DNA of 64,000 nucleotides. Origin: Gemmatimonadaceae bacterium. GTDB lineage: Bacteria; Gemmatimonadota; Gemmatimonadetes; Gemmatimonadales; Gemmatimonadaceae. The first letter of the stretch is position 1; each line of letters opens with the position of its first letter. Positions 1 to 8,600 of this stretch are shown piece after piece. The notes beneath the pieces are model-generated. The model was not told the origin of the DNA, ran no database searches, and saw nothing but the letters and a program-made list of their open reading frames with translations. Made by a program: the position numbers and the translations under genes. Where the stretch lies: positions 62,001 through 126,000 of the forward strand of contig JACVCD010000013.1 of the NCBI GenBank assembly GCA_016742275.1. Direction: 5' to 3'.

Positions 1-1484
1 CCGACGATGATGTGCTGGTGCTCAAGCGTGAAGTCTCCACACAGGGACGCTCACGTGCCTGGATCAATGGATCGTCTGTCACGGCCGCCGTGCTTTCCGA
101 ATTCGGTACGCGCCTCGTGAGTGTGCATGGGCAGCATGACTCGCGTCAGCTGCTCGATGGTGATCATCAACGCGATGTGCTCGATGCGTACGTTCAGGCC
201 GACGATGTACGGCGTCGCGTTGCGGAGGCCCATGCGGCGTTGCATGCGCTGCAGCAGCGCGAGCGTGCGCTGGAGGCCAAACGACAGGAGGCCACGCGCC
301 GCGCGGACTACCTGCGCTACGTCGTGCGGGAAGTCGACGAGTTGAATCCTGTCGTTGGTGAGGATGACACGCTGGATGCGGAGATTCGGCGCTTGTCGCA
401 CGCCGAGGAACTGCAGGGGCTCGCCGCCCAGGCTGCCGCCGCCATTGCGGGTGATGAGCGCGCCGCATTGTCGCGACTTGGTGGTGTGCGGCGTGCACTG
501 CATTCGCTCGCACGCATCGATGCGGACACCGAACGGTTGCAGGCGGGATTTGATGCATCGGTTTACGGCCTTGAGGAGTTGGCCCGTGAACTCGAGCTCT
601 ACGCGGAAAGCGTGGAGGCGGATCCGCGTCGCCTGCGTACGATCGAGAGCCGTCGCGACGCATTGCTTGGGCTCATGCGAAAGTATGGTCCGACACTTCC
701 CGACGTCCTCACGACGGCCGAGTCGGCGCGCGCCGAACTCGAATTGGTCGATAGTGGTGCGCTTGATCTTGCGGCGATTGCTGATGCGCGAGCCGCGGCC
801 GAGGGAGCGCTGGTCGAAGCTGCAGCGGAGCTCACGCGTTTGCGGCAGGGTGGCGCACGGCGATTTGCACAGGCTGTTTCGGCGCTGCTTCCTGAATTGG
901 GCATGCCCAATGGTCACGTCGATGTGGTGCTCTCTCGGCTCGACACCGTTGGTGAGAGCGGTGCCGAATCCGTGCAGTTTGTCGCGACACTCAATGCCGG
1001 AGTTGAACCGCGATCATTGGCACGTATTGCGTCGGGCGGTGAACTCGCGCGCGTGATGCTGGCGCTGAGTACGGTATTGGCGCAACTGCAGCACGTGCCA
1101 ACGCTGGTCTTCGATGAAGTCGATGCCGGCGTTGGCGGTGCGGTCGCGTGGCAGGTCGGTGCGCTTATGCGACGCGTGGCAACGCATCATCAGGTGCTGG
1201 CCATTTCACATCTCGCGCAGATCGCAGCACGTGCGCATCACCATGTCGTGGTGCAGAAGAGCGACGTGGGCACTGTGACGACGGCCGATACGCGCATTGT
1301 GACCGATGACGACCGTATCGTGGAAATCGCTCGCATGTTGGGCGGTGATGCGGACCGCGAAGTGAGCCGGGCGCATGCGCGTGAATTGCTCGATCGCGGC
1401 GCGGAGGAGGTTGCAGCAATTGTGCAAACCTCCGAGCGACCCGCTAACCGCAAGCCCGCTCAGCGCCGCGGAAAGCCCGTATAA
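1..1484 (+). CDS. recN: DNA repair protein RecN, 5'-truncated by window edge
   Basis: RecN is an SMC-like ATPase that acts at DNA double-strand breaks. The frame is open to the window edge (first full codon at base 3), so the N-terminus with the Walker A motif lies outside. Counting from the in-frame GTG at 12, the visible parts are HGQHDSRQLL (residues 39-48), a long helical coiled-coil middle, the ABC signature SGGE (341-344) and Walker B LVFDEVDAG (D368, E369), followed by AISHLAQIAA with the switch His. About 490 residues are present; the family is usually 550-570. The GTG at 12 is not the real start because homology continues upstream of it. The last 25 nt overlap the convergent gene at 1460. 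Confidence 0.95.
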   Translation, partial: DDDVLVLKREVSTQGRSRAWINGSSVTAAVLSEFGTRLVSVHGQHDSRQLLDGDHQRDVLDAYVQADDVRRRVAEAHAALHALQQRERALEAKRQEATRRADYLRYVVREVDELNPVVGEDDTLDAEIRRLSHAEELQGLAAQAAAAIAGDERAALSRLGGVRRALHSLARIDADTERLQAGFDASVYGLEELARELELYAESVEADPRRLRTIESRRDALLGLMRKYGPTLPDVLTTAESARAELELVDSGALDLAAIADARAAAEGALVEAAAELTRLRQGGARRFAQAVSALLPELGMPNGHVDVVLSRLDTVGESGAESVQFVATLNAGVEPRSLARIASGGELARVMLALSTVLAQLQHVPTLVFDEVDAGVGGAVAWQVGALMRRVATHHQVLAISHLAQIAARAHHHVVVQKSDVGTVTTADTRIVTDDDRIVEIARMLGGDADREVSRAHARELLDRGAEEVAAIVQTSERPANRKPAQRRGKPV

Positions 1485-3145
1485 ACGCGAAGCTCGAGAC
1501 GATCACTCGACATGGCCGGTACAAAACCGCCGGAAGCCGAGAGCGGTGTCATGTGTGTGTAGAGCACTTCAGCCGGGAAACGCGAGCGTCCGCGTGCATA
1601 GCTGGCCAGTGTCGAGAACGTGATGCCGAAAGACGCCGCGTTGAACGTACGTGACGGCACCTGCCACGCAGAAGCAATGCTTTCTCCCGCAGGCAGTAGA
1701 TCCGGCAGGGTAGAGGCGTACTCGTCGGCGCCCCATCGGCGGTGCAATAGCGCGGCAGACAAGCCAAAGAACTGTCCAACGGCGACACGCGGTGCGATCT
1801 CAAAGTCCATTCGCTGACCAAGTGATCGTGTCGCGGGGCTGGTATTCACCGCACCGGCAAACGTGCCGGCGATATCCCGTGCCGGTAGTACCACGGCCAC
1901 TTCGTCTTCGAATGGGCGTACAACACGGACGGTGGCACTGACCCACGCCCAATTGTTGATCAGGAGATCGGTGGTGCTGCGTAGCAGCAGCGCATTCGCT
2001 CCCTCACCGATTGGTACATCGAACGCATCTTCGGTTCGATCCGCACCGGCAGTACCAAAGCGCCACCCGGCCGTGATTGTGCTGCGCACACCGCGGCGGG
2101 GTGCGAGCAAACGCTGCATCTGATCGGCTTTGAATGTGTCCCACAGCAGCCAGGTGGCAGCCAGGTCCACATCTCCAATACCGGCGCGACGCGTGCCACC
2201 CAAACGTTGGTAACCCACGCCAAAAGCCGAGTCCGAGGCAATGGCCGCTACGCCTGCCTGACCATAGATGAACGTGGCCGGCGAAGGCGCGGTGGATGTC
2301 ATGGCATCCACGCCGAACGATGTGAAGCCTGTGCGCAGATCACCAAGTGTAGTGGTAATGGCAGTGTGCAACGTGCTTCCGGTGATCGGTACCACTGGGG
2401 AGCCGCCACGCGATGCATCGCCGTATACAGTGATCAGCGCCGTCCGGATATCCTGCGCACGCGTCAGCAGCGCCTGTGCTTCACCCGGTTTGGCACGAAT
2501 GGCATCACAATTGGTGGCCATGGCATCGGCGCATCGCGTGATCTCGGCGCTGAGCTGCATGCGCGCATTGGCGATCTGCGTCACCAGTGCACCGTTGATA
2601 TTGCGAGCGGTCACGCCACTGGTGGCCCCAAACGCCGGATTACCACCAACATTGGCACCAGTGCCGTTGCGATTCAGAATGAACTGTGTGGCATCGCGCG
2701 ACTCCACATATGGCACGACCAGCTTGATCGACAAACGCCGCGAGAAGCCATAGTCGAGTGTGATCGGCGCGATACTCTGACGCACTTCACCACGTGCCTC
2801 GAAAGGCCCCATGGATAGCTGAAAGTTGCTCTGCCCCGTGAGCGTGCGGAGCGCGATCTCCGCACTGGCCAGTTCAGGAAGAATGGTGCTTCCTAGCGCA
2901 TCGGTATTGAGGGAGGCAAGTAACGGCGCCTTGCGGAGAGACCCGTCACTCGTGCGTGCCCACGCGTCCCGGTAATCATTCCATAGACCGCCGAGACCAA
3001 TGCGCAGGCTTCGGCGGGGGATGGGAATCGCGTCATCACCAATGCCGGCGACGGCCTGTGCCTTCGCCGCTGTGGGCACTGCGATCACCGCACATGTCGC
3101 GAGTACGCCAAACAGTACCGCGCGTGAAGCAGAGTATGAGAGCAC
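1460..3145 (-). CDS. Putative outer-membrane beta-barrel protein, unrecognised family
   Basis: This is a 561-residue protein with a clear N-terminal signal peptide: a hydrophobic stretch at about residues 8-27, then AAKAQ as the likely cleavage region. The mature part is rich in alternating polar/hydrophobic strands, Gly, Thr and aromatic residues, and ends in LELRVYTGFPRR, which resembles the last strand of a barrel. Phrases such as LDYGFSRRLSIKLVVPYVES and ELRVYTGF look like porin or transport-type barrels, but I recognise no specific family. A central segment (about residues 190-290) contains helical, Ala-rich sequence that could be a periplasmic plug or insertion. It is transcribed convergently with recN and overlaps it by 25 nt at the stop. 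The function is unknown and the outer-membrane location is inferred. Confidence 0.75.
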   Translation of the reverse strand: MLSYSASRAVLFGVLATCAVIAVPTAAKAQAVAGIGDDAIPIPRRSLRIGLGGLWNDYRDAWARTSDGSLRKAPLLASLNTDALGSTILPELASAEIALRTLTGQSNFQLSMGPFEARGEVRQSIAPITLDYGFSRRLSIKLVVPYVESRDATQFILNRNGTGANVGGNPAFGATSGVTARNINGALVTQIANARMQLSAEITRCADAMATNCDAIRAKPGEAQALLTRAQDIRTALITVYGDASRGGSPVVPITGSTLHTAITTTLGDLRTGFTSFGVDAMTSTAPSPATFIYGQAGVAAIASDSAFGVGYQRLGGTRRAGIGDVDLAATWLLWDTFKADQMQRLLAPRRGVRSTITAGWRFGTAGADRTEDAFDVPIGEGANALLLRSTTDLLINNWAWVSATVRVVRPFEDEVAVVLPARDIAGTFAGAVNTSPATRSLGQRMDFEIAPRVAVGQFFGLSAALLHRRWGADEYASTLPDLLPAGESIASAWQVPSRTFNAASFGITFSTLASYARGRSRFPAEVLYTHMTPLSASGGFVPAMSSDRLELRVYTGFPRR

Positions 3146-3277
3146 GAATCAGAGAGAAGTCGGACAGATCGAAGCGAACCGGCTAGATTAGCTCGCTCAT
3201 GGGGGAGCGTCAACGCAGAAAAGCAGCAGCGAGCCTTCCTCGGTTGTGGACCCTGATTCCAGCACGGCGTACGCGCG

Positions 3278-5131
3278 ATGGCGACGATCCCTTCAGTACC
3301 GTGGCAGCTCACGGGCAATCACTGGTTGACCATCCCCTGCATCAACCCCGCGGACGGTGCCATCCATGCGCTGGGTGTCATGCATCGCGGCGCACGGGCG
3401 GCAATCGAAGTGGCAGGCCACGCCGATTTTGTTTCCGGACACGGTACCCCACTACTACGTCCAGTGTTACGTGTGGATGGTATCGAACAGGCGTTGGCTG
3501 CTGAAGGCATTGCCTGGGAGCGTGCCGTCGGCTGGTTGCCCACATTCACCTGCACGGTTGGCTCGCTGCTCGTAAGGGGAACCATTTTCGCGCCGTATGG
3601 GCGCGACGCTGACATGGCCGGCGCGGTCTATACCTTGGCGGTGGAGAACCGCGGGGCGGCCGAAGTCCACATCGAGATTGCACTCGAGGGCACACTCGGC
3701 CACCGGCAACAGCGAGTGCGGACGGCACGCCCCTTTGATGATGCCCACCTGGTCAGTCAGACCGACGATCAAGTGTTGTTACTCGAGGGGGCGGCCATTC
3801 CCGGATTGGTTGCGGTTGCCATTGGCTGTGATGGCCCTGCGACACTCAAGGCACCGGGGGTGGCCGGAACTGCTCCGCAGCCGTTCGCCATTCGCCGGTC
3901 GATGCGCATTGCTGCCGGAAGTGCGGCCCAGGTGGCGTTCTATCTGGCAGTTGGCCCTGAGCGCGATGGTGCACAGGCCACGGTTGGTGTCCTGCGGCGG
4001 CGCGGATGGCGTGCGCTGCTGTCGGCAACGCGTGAAGCACTGACATCACTTGAGCAGACGACCGGATCGGATTGGGTGGATCGACTGCTCAATCGCAATC
4101 TGCTGTTCGCGTACTTCTATGCCGTCGGACGTGCATTGGACGATGCGCACTACTACCTCGTCCGCACGCGCGCGCCGTGGCATGCGTTGGGGTGCACGGT
4201 GCGTGACTGGGAGGCGCTGATGTGGACGCTTCCTGCAGTCCAACTCGCCGATGGTGCGCTCGCCCGCGAACTACTCGTGCGCGCGTGCGAATTGCACGGT
4301 TACGCACCAGGGCAGGGTATTCACTATCTCGACGGTACACTGTTCCAGCCAGGCTTCACGCTCGAGGGGCCGGCGGCATTTGCCATTGCGACCGATCGCT
4401 ATATCCGCGACACGGGTGATGATCAGATTGTGGATGATCCAATTGTTGCTGATACGCTATATCTCGCCGCCGATGATATCGCGGCGCGACGTGATGAACG
4501 TGTGCCGCTGTTTGCGACTGAGGTGACACTTTCGGGTGCTCCCGCCGCGTTTCCTTTCACGTTGCATGGCAATGCCGCTGCGGCCTTGGCGCTCGACGTG
4601 TTTCGGCGTACGCTCGACGAAGAAGCGGCCGCAGGTGTCGAGGATCCCGCGGCCGTGCGTGCGGCGTTGCGACGGCATTTCGCGATGGAGCGTGCAGAAA
4701 AGGCGCGTCTCGCTACGGCCATCGATCTGGCGGGTGGTACGGCAACCGAAGACGATGCCGTTGGTTCGGTGCTGTGGCTACCGCTTTACGAGGCCTTCGA
4801 CCGAGACGATTCGCTGTTTCGGCGCACGGTACGTGCCGTGAGCAACCGCACGGCACGCGCCGGGACTGAGGCCGGAAAGGATGCTGAAGACACCGGATCG
4901 GGTGTGCCGCCCGTCAGTCAGCCCTTGGTCCCTCGCCTGGCGCAACTCCTCGGCCCGGACGGCGAGTCGGTATTGCCGTGGTTGCGTCGTGCCGCACTGG
5001 ACGGCGGGATTGCTGCCGAAATGATCGACGGGGACGGCCGGGCGACCCACAATGGAGGTGATGCAGCGCTGGCGGGGCTGCTCGCTCACACGCTCTGGTA
5101 CGCGTCCCATGCCCTCGGACTCAAGGGCTGA
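3278..5131 (+). CDS. Hypothetical protein, glycoside-hydrolase-like (six-hairpin type?)
   Basis: This is a 617-residue protein without a signal peptide or membrane segment, so probably cytoplasmic. The first 250 residues look like a beta-sandwich (repeated hydrophobic strands, e.g. VYTLAVENRG and VAFYLAVGPE). The second half is alpha-helical with aromatic-rich loops such as FAYFYAVGRALDDAHYYLVRTR, CTVRDWEALMW and YAPGQGIHYLDGTLFQPGFTLEG. That layout resembles enzymes with an N-terminal sandwich followed by an (alpha/alpha)6 barrel, as in many glycosidases. The acidic residues in the aromatic loops (DWE, DG) could be catalytic, but this is inference. The start is the ATG at 3278; there is no strong ribosome binding site. 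It stands alone between the outer-membrane gene (divergent) and tRNA-Gly. Confidence 0.75.
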   Translation: MATIPSVPWQLTGNHWLTIPCINPADGAIHALGVMHRGARAAIEVAGHADFVSGHGTPLLRPVLRVDGIEQALAAEGIAWERAVGWLPTFTCTVGSLLVRGTIFAPYGRDADMAGAVYTLAVENRGAAEVHIEIALEGTLGHRQQRVRTARPFDDAHLVSQTDDQVLLLEGAAIPGLVAVAIGCDGPATLKAPGVAGTAPQPFAIRRSMRIAAGSAAQVAFYLAVGPERDGAQATVGVLRRRGWRALLSATREALTSLEQTTGSDWVDRLLNRNLLFAYFYAVGRALDDAHYYLVRTRAPWHALGCTVRDWEALMWTLPAVQLADGALARELLVRACELHGYAPGQGIHYLDGTLFQPGFTLEGPAAFAIATDRYIRDTGDDQIVDDPIVADTLYLAADDIAARRDERVPLFATEVTLSGAPAAFPFTLHGNAAAALALDVFRRTLDEEAAAGVEDPAAVRAALRRHFAMERAEKARLATAIDLAGGTATEDDAVGSVLWLPLYEAFDRDDSLFRRTVRAVSNRTARAGTEAGKDAEDTGSGVPPVSQPLVPRLAQLLGPDGESVLPWLRRAALDGGIAAEMIDGDGRATHNGGDAALAGLLAHTLWYASHALGLKG

Positions 5132-5179
5132 TTCGCCAGCTGTAGGGCCTCGGGCGATGCCAAAAACCGGGACGTTGCC

Positions 5180-5208
5180 TTGTTTGTGGCCCAGTGGCTG
5201 AGTACAAT
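5180..5208 (+). promoter_or_regulatory. Sigma-70-type promoter of tRNA-Gly
   Basis: A -35 box TTGTTT (5180-5185) and a -10 box TACAAT (5203-5208) are separated by exactly 17 bp. Transcription would start near 5215, leaving a leader of about 25 nt before the tRNA at 5241. Confidence 0.75.
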
Positions 5209-5240
5209 ACCCGCGTTGGTGCAGGGCAGCAGGATTTGAT

Positions 5241-5313
5241 GCGGGAATAGCTCAGTTGGTAGAGCACAACCTTGCCAAGGTTGGGGTCGCGGGTTCGAGT
5301 CCCGTTTCCCGCT
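5241..5313 (+). tRNA. tRNA-Gly (anticodon GCC)
   Basis: The 73-nt cloverleaf folds fully: acceptor arms GCGGGAA and TTCCCGC, D-arm GCTC/GAGC, anticodon stem CAACC/GGTTG with loop TTGCCAA (GCC at 5274-5276), and a T-arm with TTCGAGT. The discriminator base is T5313. The 3' CCA is not encoded, so it must be added after transcription. A promoter precedes it and a strong terminator follows, so it is a single-gene unit. Confidence 0.97.
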
Positions 5314-5334
5314 CTTTAAATCAGTGGTCTTCGA

Positions 5335-5386
5335 CGACACCGGTCGCCTCTCGTGAGGCCGATCGGTGTCGTTTTTTTTTTTTTTT
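5335..5386 (+). terminator. Rho-independent terminator after tRNA-Gly
   Basis: The outer stem is CGACACCG (5335-5342) with CGGTGTCG (5364-5371). The inner stem is GCCTC with GAGGC around a TCGT loop. An uninterrupted run of 15 T follows (5372-5386). Confidence 0.93.
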
Positions 5387-5439
5387 CGCATGGTGACGTG
5401 CGCTTCACTCTGTCGTCAATGTCTCATAGTCGCGCTCGC

Positions 5440-5586
5440 TTACGAGCGCACGGCTCTCAGACTGTATCCGCGTAGCTGAAGGATCCAGTGGTCCACGCCG
5501 AAGTGGATGAAGAGCGTCACGAATTTATAGCGCTTGAACACCGATTCGGGGCTTTTGAACCGGTATTCCGATAGCGTTTCCAACAC
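5440..5586 (-). CDS. Possible 48-residue small protein, unrecognised
   Basis: On the minus strand a GTG at 5586 opens 48 codons ending at TAA (5442-5440). The product begins with LETLSEYRF, has VFKRYKFVTLFIHFGVDHW in the middle and ends in GYSLRAVRS. It fills the only sizeable gap between the tRNA-Gly terminator and the MHYT kinase gene. About three quarters of its codons end in G or C, as in neighbouring genes, and its composition (many F, Y, H, W) is unlike the Arg/Ser/Ala-rich shadow frames here. No ribosome binding site is obvious. It could be a small protein, a gene remnant or chance. Confidence 0.3.
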   Translation of the reverse strand: MLETLSEYRFKSPESVFKRYKFVTLFIHFGVDHWILQLRGYSLRAVRS

Positions 5587-5603
5587 GCAGGGCTGGGAAG
5601 TCG

Positions 5604-8600
5604 ATGCTTCATGGTTCCGTAAACCCGACAGAAATACTCGATGGGCAGTACCAGCCGGAGCTGGTGCTGCTCTCGTTGATCATCGCGGTATTCTCGGCGA
5701 CCATGTCCCTTAGGTCGGCCCAACTCGCCCGACGCGCTGAAAAGCCACTCTATCGGCATGTGGCGACGGCCACCGGAGCCCTGGCGCTGGCCGGCGGCAT
5801 CTGGACCATGCACTTCATCGGCATGCTGGCCTATGTCGTGCCGGCCGAGGTGCACTACGACCTCTCGCTTACGCTGGCGTCGTTCCTACCGGCCTGCGCG
5901 GCCTCCTGGCCGGCAATGCGTATTCTGGCCAGACCCAAGGTGTCGTTCGGGGCGCTGCTGGGTGCCGGTCTGCTGGTGGGTCTCGGGATCGGCACGATGC
6001 ACTATGCCGGCATGACGGCGATGGATATGTCGCTGGCAATGACGTACGACCCATTCACGTTCGGCCTCTCGATTGTTGTTGCGGCGGTACTCGCCGTACT
6101 CGCGCTGTGGATTCGATACGGACTGCGCGGGACTGCGCTCACGCCACGTCAGCGGTTCGGAGTGAGTGGTGTGGTCATGGGGCTGGCCATCGCCGGAATG
6201 CATTACACGGGCATGGCGGCACTTCGCATTTCTGGCACTCCGGTCACTCCTGCGCATTCATTCCCCATCACCTCCGAGGTCGCTTCGGTCTCGCTGGCGT
6301 TGGTGGCTGTGCTGGTGACACTGCTGGTGTTCGCTACGAATGATCTGATTCGGTCGCGCGAACTCTATCGACGCCTGGAGGAAGGCGAGTCGCGATTGCG
6401 TGCCACACTGGATACAACGGTCGACGCCATCGTCACCATCGATTCACATGGTCGTGTGCAGTCGGTCAATCATTCGGTTGAGCGCATTTTCCTCTGGAAG
6501 CCCGAGGAGTTGATCGGGCAGCATATCAGTGTGCTGATGCCTGTCGAAGCACAGGAACGGCAGACCATGCGTCCCTCGGACGACTTCGTGCCAAGCGCCA
6601 ATCGCATGGTAGGCGTTGAGCGTGAAGTGCTCGGTGTAAAGAAGGACGGAACCGAAGTCCCGCTGCGCTTGTCCGTCGGTCGCGTCGAGTTGTCTGGAGA
6701 AGTGATGTTCGTGTCATTTCTGACGGACATCAGTGAGCGTCGTGCACTCGAAGTGTCACTTCGGGAGACCGCAGATCGCGCTGAACGGGCTGCCGCGGCA
6801 AAGAGCACGTTCCTTGCCAATATGAGTCATGAAATCCGGACACCGATGAACTCCATCATCGGTTTCACCGAGCTGCTGTTGCAAGGTGAACTGTCGGCGA
6901 CACAGCGTGCGCACCTGCGTACGGTACGTCAATCGTCGCGCGCCCTTCTGGCGTTGATCAATGACATTCTCGATACCACGCGTCTCGAGAAGGAAGGGCT
7001 GGTGCTCGAGGTCATTGACTTCTCGCTCAAGGCCCTGGCCATGCAGATCGAGTCGTCATTGCGACTTGGCGCGCAGAACAAGGGGCTGATGCTGACCACG
7101 CACTATCCAGCAGAACTCCCGGAGCATTTCAGCGGAGACCCGCTGCGGCTGTTGCAGGTACTCACGAACCTCGTGGGCAATGCCATCAAGTTCACGGAAC
7201 GTGGTGGTGTCGACGTGTATTTCGCTCAGGAAGGCGAGCACGTCGCTATTCGTGTGCAGGACACCGGCATTGGCATGAGTGCAGAGCAGTTGGCGTCCAT
7301 ATTCGCGCCGTTTACTCAGGCCGACGCATCAATCAGTCGCCGTTTTGGTGGAACCGGGCTGGGGACAACGATCGCCCGCCAGTTGGTTGAACTCATGCAC
7401 GGCACGATCGAAGTGACAAGTACGGTGGGGCAGGGAAGCTGCTTCACGGTACGATTGCCGCTGGCGCCCGGTCAGGCGGGTGAAAGTGCTCGCGCTGTGC
7501 CACAGGCACCGAGCATTCCCGCGCTGAAGATTCTGGCCGCAGACGACGTCCCACAAAACCTCGAGCTGCTCCATGAGCTCATGGTGCGTGATGGTCATAC
7601 GCTGGTAAGTGCGCGCGATGGAGCAGAGGCTGTCCGACTGTTCATGGCCGGGTCCTTCGACTTGGTCATGCTGGATATGCACATGCCAGGAACCGACGGA
7701 TTGGAGGCGGCTCGTCTCATTCGCCGCCACGAGCGGGAAGTGGGTGTGCGTACGACACCGATCCTGGCGCTGACCGCGAGCGTGCTTCCGGAAGATCGTC
7801 GGGCGGCGCACCACGCGGGCATGGATGGTTTTGCGGTCAAGCCCATCGACATGGCAGCGTTGCGATCAGAGATGTCGCGAGTGCTTCGTGGTCGGACGGA
7901 GGAGGAAGCCGTCGTCGAACACGGCGCGCCCATCAACCCGGCGACGGTCGTGCATTGGGAGTCCGCGCTCCGGCTGTGGGGAACACGCGAGCGCGTCGTA
8001 CGGGCCATATCGGCGTTCTCCTCCAGCATTCCAGAGCAGTATCCGGTGCTGAGCGCCATCGACGGCAGTGTTGATCGTCACCTGCTGCTTTCGGCCCTTC
8101 ATGCCGTGCGAGGTGCGGCCGGCAATCTTGGATTGCTGCAAGTCGCACAGATCGCCAGCGACCTTGAGAATCAATGGCGGGCGCTTCCGCCTGGCGTCTC
8201 CGGTCCGGCCATCAATGCACTTCGTGACGCATTGCATGCGGTCGAGTTGCAGGTCGAGCAGGACGGTGAAGACAAGCCGCCGACTCGCCGGGTGGCACAG
8301 AGTTTCACCGGCGAATTCCTGCTCGGAGCCGCGATGAGCAGTGGTGAGCATGAAGTGCCGCCAGCGATGACGGCCGCTGCGGTGCAGGATGCGATCGCGC
8401 GTCTTCGTACGACACTGCAGCGCAGCGAGTTCGATGACGCAACACTCGATCTCGTGTGTCGCCATGCCGAAGGCACGCCGTTGACACCGATTGCCATTCG
8501 ATTGCGGAGCGCCGTCGAGTCCTTTGAATTCGCGCGCGCGGAACGGGAACTCGATGCCTATATCCGTGCTCTGCAGGGGCCGTCGGAGCAAGTGGCATGA
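5604..8600 (+). CDS. MHYT-PAS hybrid sensor histidine kinase with receiver and Hpt domains
   Basis: This is a 998-residue membrane sensor with a complete internal phosphorelay. The N-terminal MHYT domain has about seven transmembrane helices and three signature repeats, MHFIGM (residue 69), MHYAGM (132) and MHYTGM (199); such domains are proposed to bind a metal and sense a diatomic gas. A PAS domain follows (about 260-380), then HisKA with H409 in MSHEIRTP, HATPase with N526 in NLVGNAIKFT and DTGIGM at 553, a receiver (about 645-765) with D691 in MLDMHMPG, and a C-terminal Hpt domain with H833 in LHAVRGAAGNLG. The start ATG at 5604 has GGGAAG a few bases upstream. The stop overlaps the next gene by ATGA, so the two are translationally coupled. 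The signal is unknown. Confidence 0.92.
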   Translation: MLHGSVNPTEILDGQYQPELVLLSLIIAVFSATMSLRSAQLARRAEKPLYRHVATATGALALAGGIWTMHFIGMLAYVVPAEVHYDLSLTLASFLPACAASWPAMRILARPKVSFGALLGAGLLVGLGIGTMHYAGMTAMDMSLAMTYDPFTFGLSIVVAAVLAVLALWIRYGLRGTALTPRQRFGVSGVVMGLAIAGMHYTGMAALRISGTPVTPAHSFPITSEVASVSLALVAVLVTLLVFATNDLIRSRELYRRLEEGESRLRATLDTTVDAIVTIDSHGRVQSVNHSVERIFLWKPEELIGQHISVLMPVEAQERQTMRPSDDFVPSANRMVGVEREVLGVKKDGTEVPLRLSVGRVELSGEVMFVSFLTDISERRALEVSLRETADRAERAAAAKSTFLANMSHEIRTPMNSIIGFTELLLQGELSATQRAHLRTVRQSSRALLALINDILDTTRLEKEGLVLEVIDFSLKALAMQIESSLRLGAQNKGLMLTTHYPAELPEHFSGDPLRLLQVLTNLVGNAIKFTERGGVDVYFAQEGEHVAIRVQDTGIGMSAEQLASIFAPFTQADASISRRFGGTGLGTTIARQLVELMHGTIEVTSTVGQGSCFTVRLPLAPGQAGESARAVPQAPSIPALKILAADDVPQNLELLHELMVRDGHTLVSARDGAEAVRLFMAGSFDLVMLDMHMPGTDGLEAARLIRRHEREVGVRTTPILALTASVLPEDRRAAHHAGMDGFAVKPIDMAALRSEMSRVLRGRTEEEAVVEHGAPINPATVVHWESALRLWGTRERVVRAISAFSSSIPEQYPVLSAIDGSVDRHLLLSALHAVRGAAGNLGLLQVAQIASDLENQWRALPPGVSGPAINALRDALHAVELQVEQDGEDKPPTRRVAQSFTGEFLLGAAMSSGEHEVPPAMTAAAVQDAIARLRTTLQRSEFDDATLDLVCRHAEGTPLTPIAIRLRSAVESFEFARAERELDAYIRALQGPSEQVA

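Noticed and set aside
12-14. GTG at 12 as start of recN
   Set aside because: The reading frame and homology continue to the window edge and the Walker A region is missing; the real start is upstream.
51-917. 288-codon minus-strand frame inside recN
   Set aside because: Antisense to RecN, Arg/Gln-rich, no domain.
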